DNA from: Fibrobacter sp. UWB15
GTDB taxonomy: Bacteria; Fibrobacterota; Fibrobacteria; Fibrobacterales; Fibrobacteraceae
Assembly: GCF_900177705.1 (NCBI RefSeq)
Contig: NZ_FXBA01000002.1
Location: forward strand, 62,001 to 126,000
Reading direction: 5' to 3'
Length of the DNA: 64,000 nt
Part shown: positions 63,875 through 64,000 of the stretch, piece after piece
Layout: every line of letters starts with the position of its first letter
Numbering within the stretch: position 1 is the stretch's first letter
Translations under genes and position numbers: made by a program
The notes under the pieces: generated by a model
The model's database searches: none
What the model was told of the DNA's origin: nothing
The model's input: the letters and a program-made list of their open reading frames with translations, nothing else

Positions 63875-64000
63875 ATGACAACCGCGATCGAATTCGAGAA
63901 TATCAGCAAGCAGTACCGCCTGGGGCTAGTGAGCACCGGGACGCTCAGCCACGACCTGAACAGGTTCTGGCAGACCAAGGTACTGCGCCGCGAGGACCCC
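63875..64000 (+). CDS. wzt: Polysaccharide ABC exporter ATPase (Wzt-type), N-terminal part
   Basis: Forty-two residues are visible before the window ends: MTTAIEFENISKQYRLGLVS, then TGTLSHDLNRFWQTKVLRRED. This matches the opening of Wzt-type ABC ATPases (O-antigen or teichoic-acid export). Walker motifs lie outside. It would partner the Wzm permease encoded 6 kb upstream. Confidence 0.85.
   Translation, partial: MTTAIEFENISKQYRLGLVSTGTLSHDLNRFWQTKVLRREDP

Overview
The window looks like a chromosome segment of a fibre-degrading Fibrobacter or a close relative. This is inference from content: two giant secreted GH9 cellulases in tandem, a pectate lyase/pectin methylesterase pair with CBM-like modules, lipoproteins with poly-Ser linkers and an 'FWAC' lipobox, a TIGR02147-type protein followed by a lipoprotein, class I fumarase and monomeric NADP-isocitrate dehydrogenase. 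Coding is dense and the core genes are moderately GC-rich. No rRNA, tRNA or CRISPR array was seen.

Layout. 1-2022: end of a DedA-type membrane protein and a lipoprotein. 2023-9239: a minus-strand run of sensor kinase, CheY-like regulator, NtrC-like activator, dnaB, mlaE and mlaF; the kinase gene directly follows a cellulase gene. 9241-21652: two paralogous GH9 genes, with a terminator between them. 21944-26895: an Ala/Pro-rich membrane-anchored protein, fumarase, and the TIGR02147/lipoprotein pair. 26944-32003: the lipid cluster yceD-rpmF-plsX-fabD-fabG-acpP-rnc, without the usual fabH and fabF. 32074-37042: orphan HlyD/MacA-type adaptor, CDF metal transporter, M16 peptidase and an unknown protein. 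37187-45658: pectin methylesterase, PL10 pectate lyase, isocitrate dehydrogenase and a GH3 glucosidase. 45659-48886: an AT-rich accessory block with a HigB toxin, a HigA-ImmA/IrrE fusion, and an unusual protein with GHKL-ATPase-like and HExxH motifs plus a small partner. 48888-57855: surface-polysaccharide genes (sugar aminotransferase, ATP-grasp enzyme, Gfo/Idh oxidoreductase, GT2, alkaline-phosphatase/sulfatase-fold membrane enzyme, polytopic membrane protein and Wzm permease). 57858-63736: a defence-type island (AAA_14/DUF4143 ATPase, AbiE pair, broken COG2865-type gene, AbiC-like protein, DUF4238 protein). It separates wzm from wzt, whose start appears at 63875 and runs off the window. A damaged copy of the wzt start lies inside the island at 60996-61137.

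How the parts fit. Secreted cellulases, pectinases and GH3 release sugars. The two-component genes coupled to one cellulase could link substrate sensing to expression, but no target is shown. Fumarase and isocitrate dehydrogenase serve central metabolism. The lipid genes, MlaEF and the polysaccharide genes build the envelope.

Three sequence-level patterns stand out. First, arrays of a 7-bp repeat occupy five intergenic gaps, two with inverted arms. Second, many genes have a TATATT-like -10 box only about 6-10 nt before the start codon and no Shine-Dalgarno, which predicts leaderless mRNAs. Third, REP-like palindromes occur between genes and, in frame, inside two membrane-protein genes.
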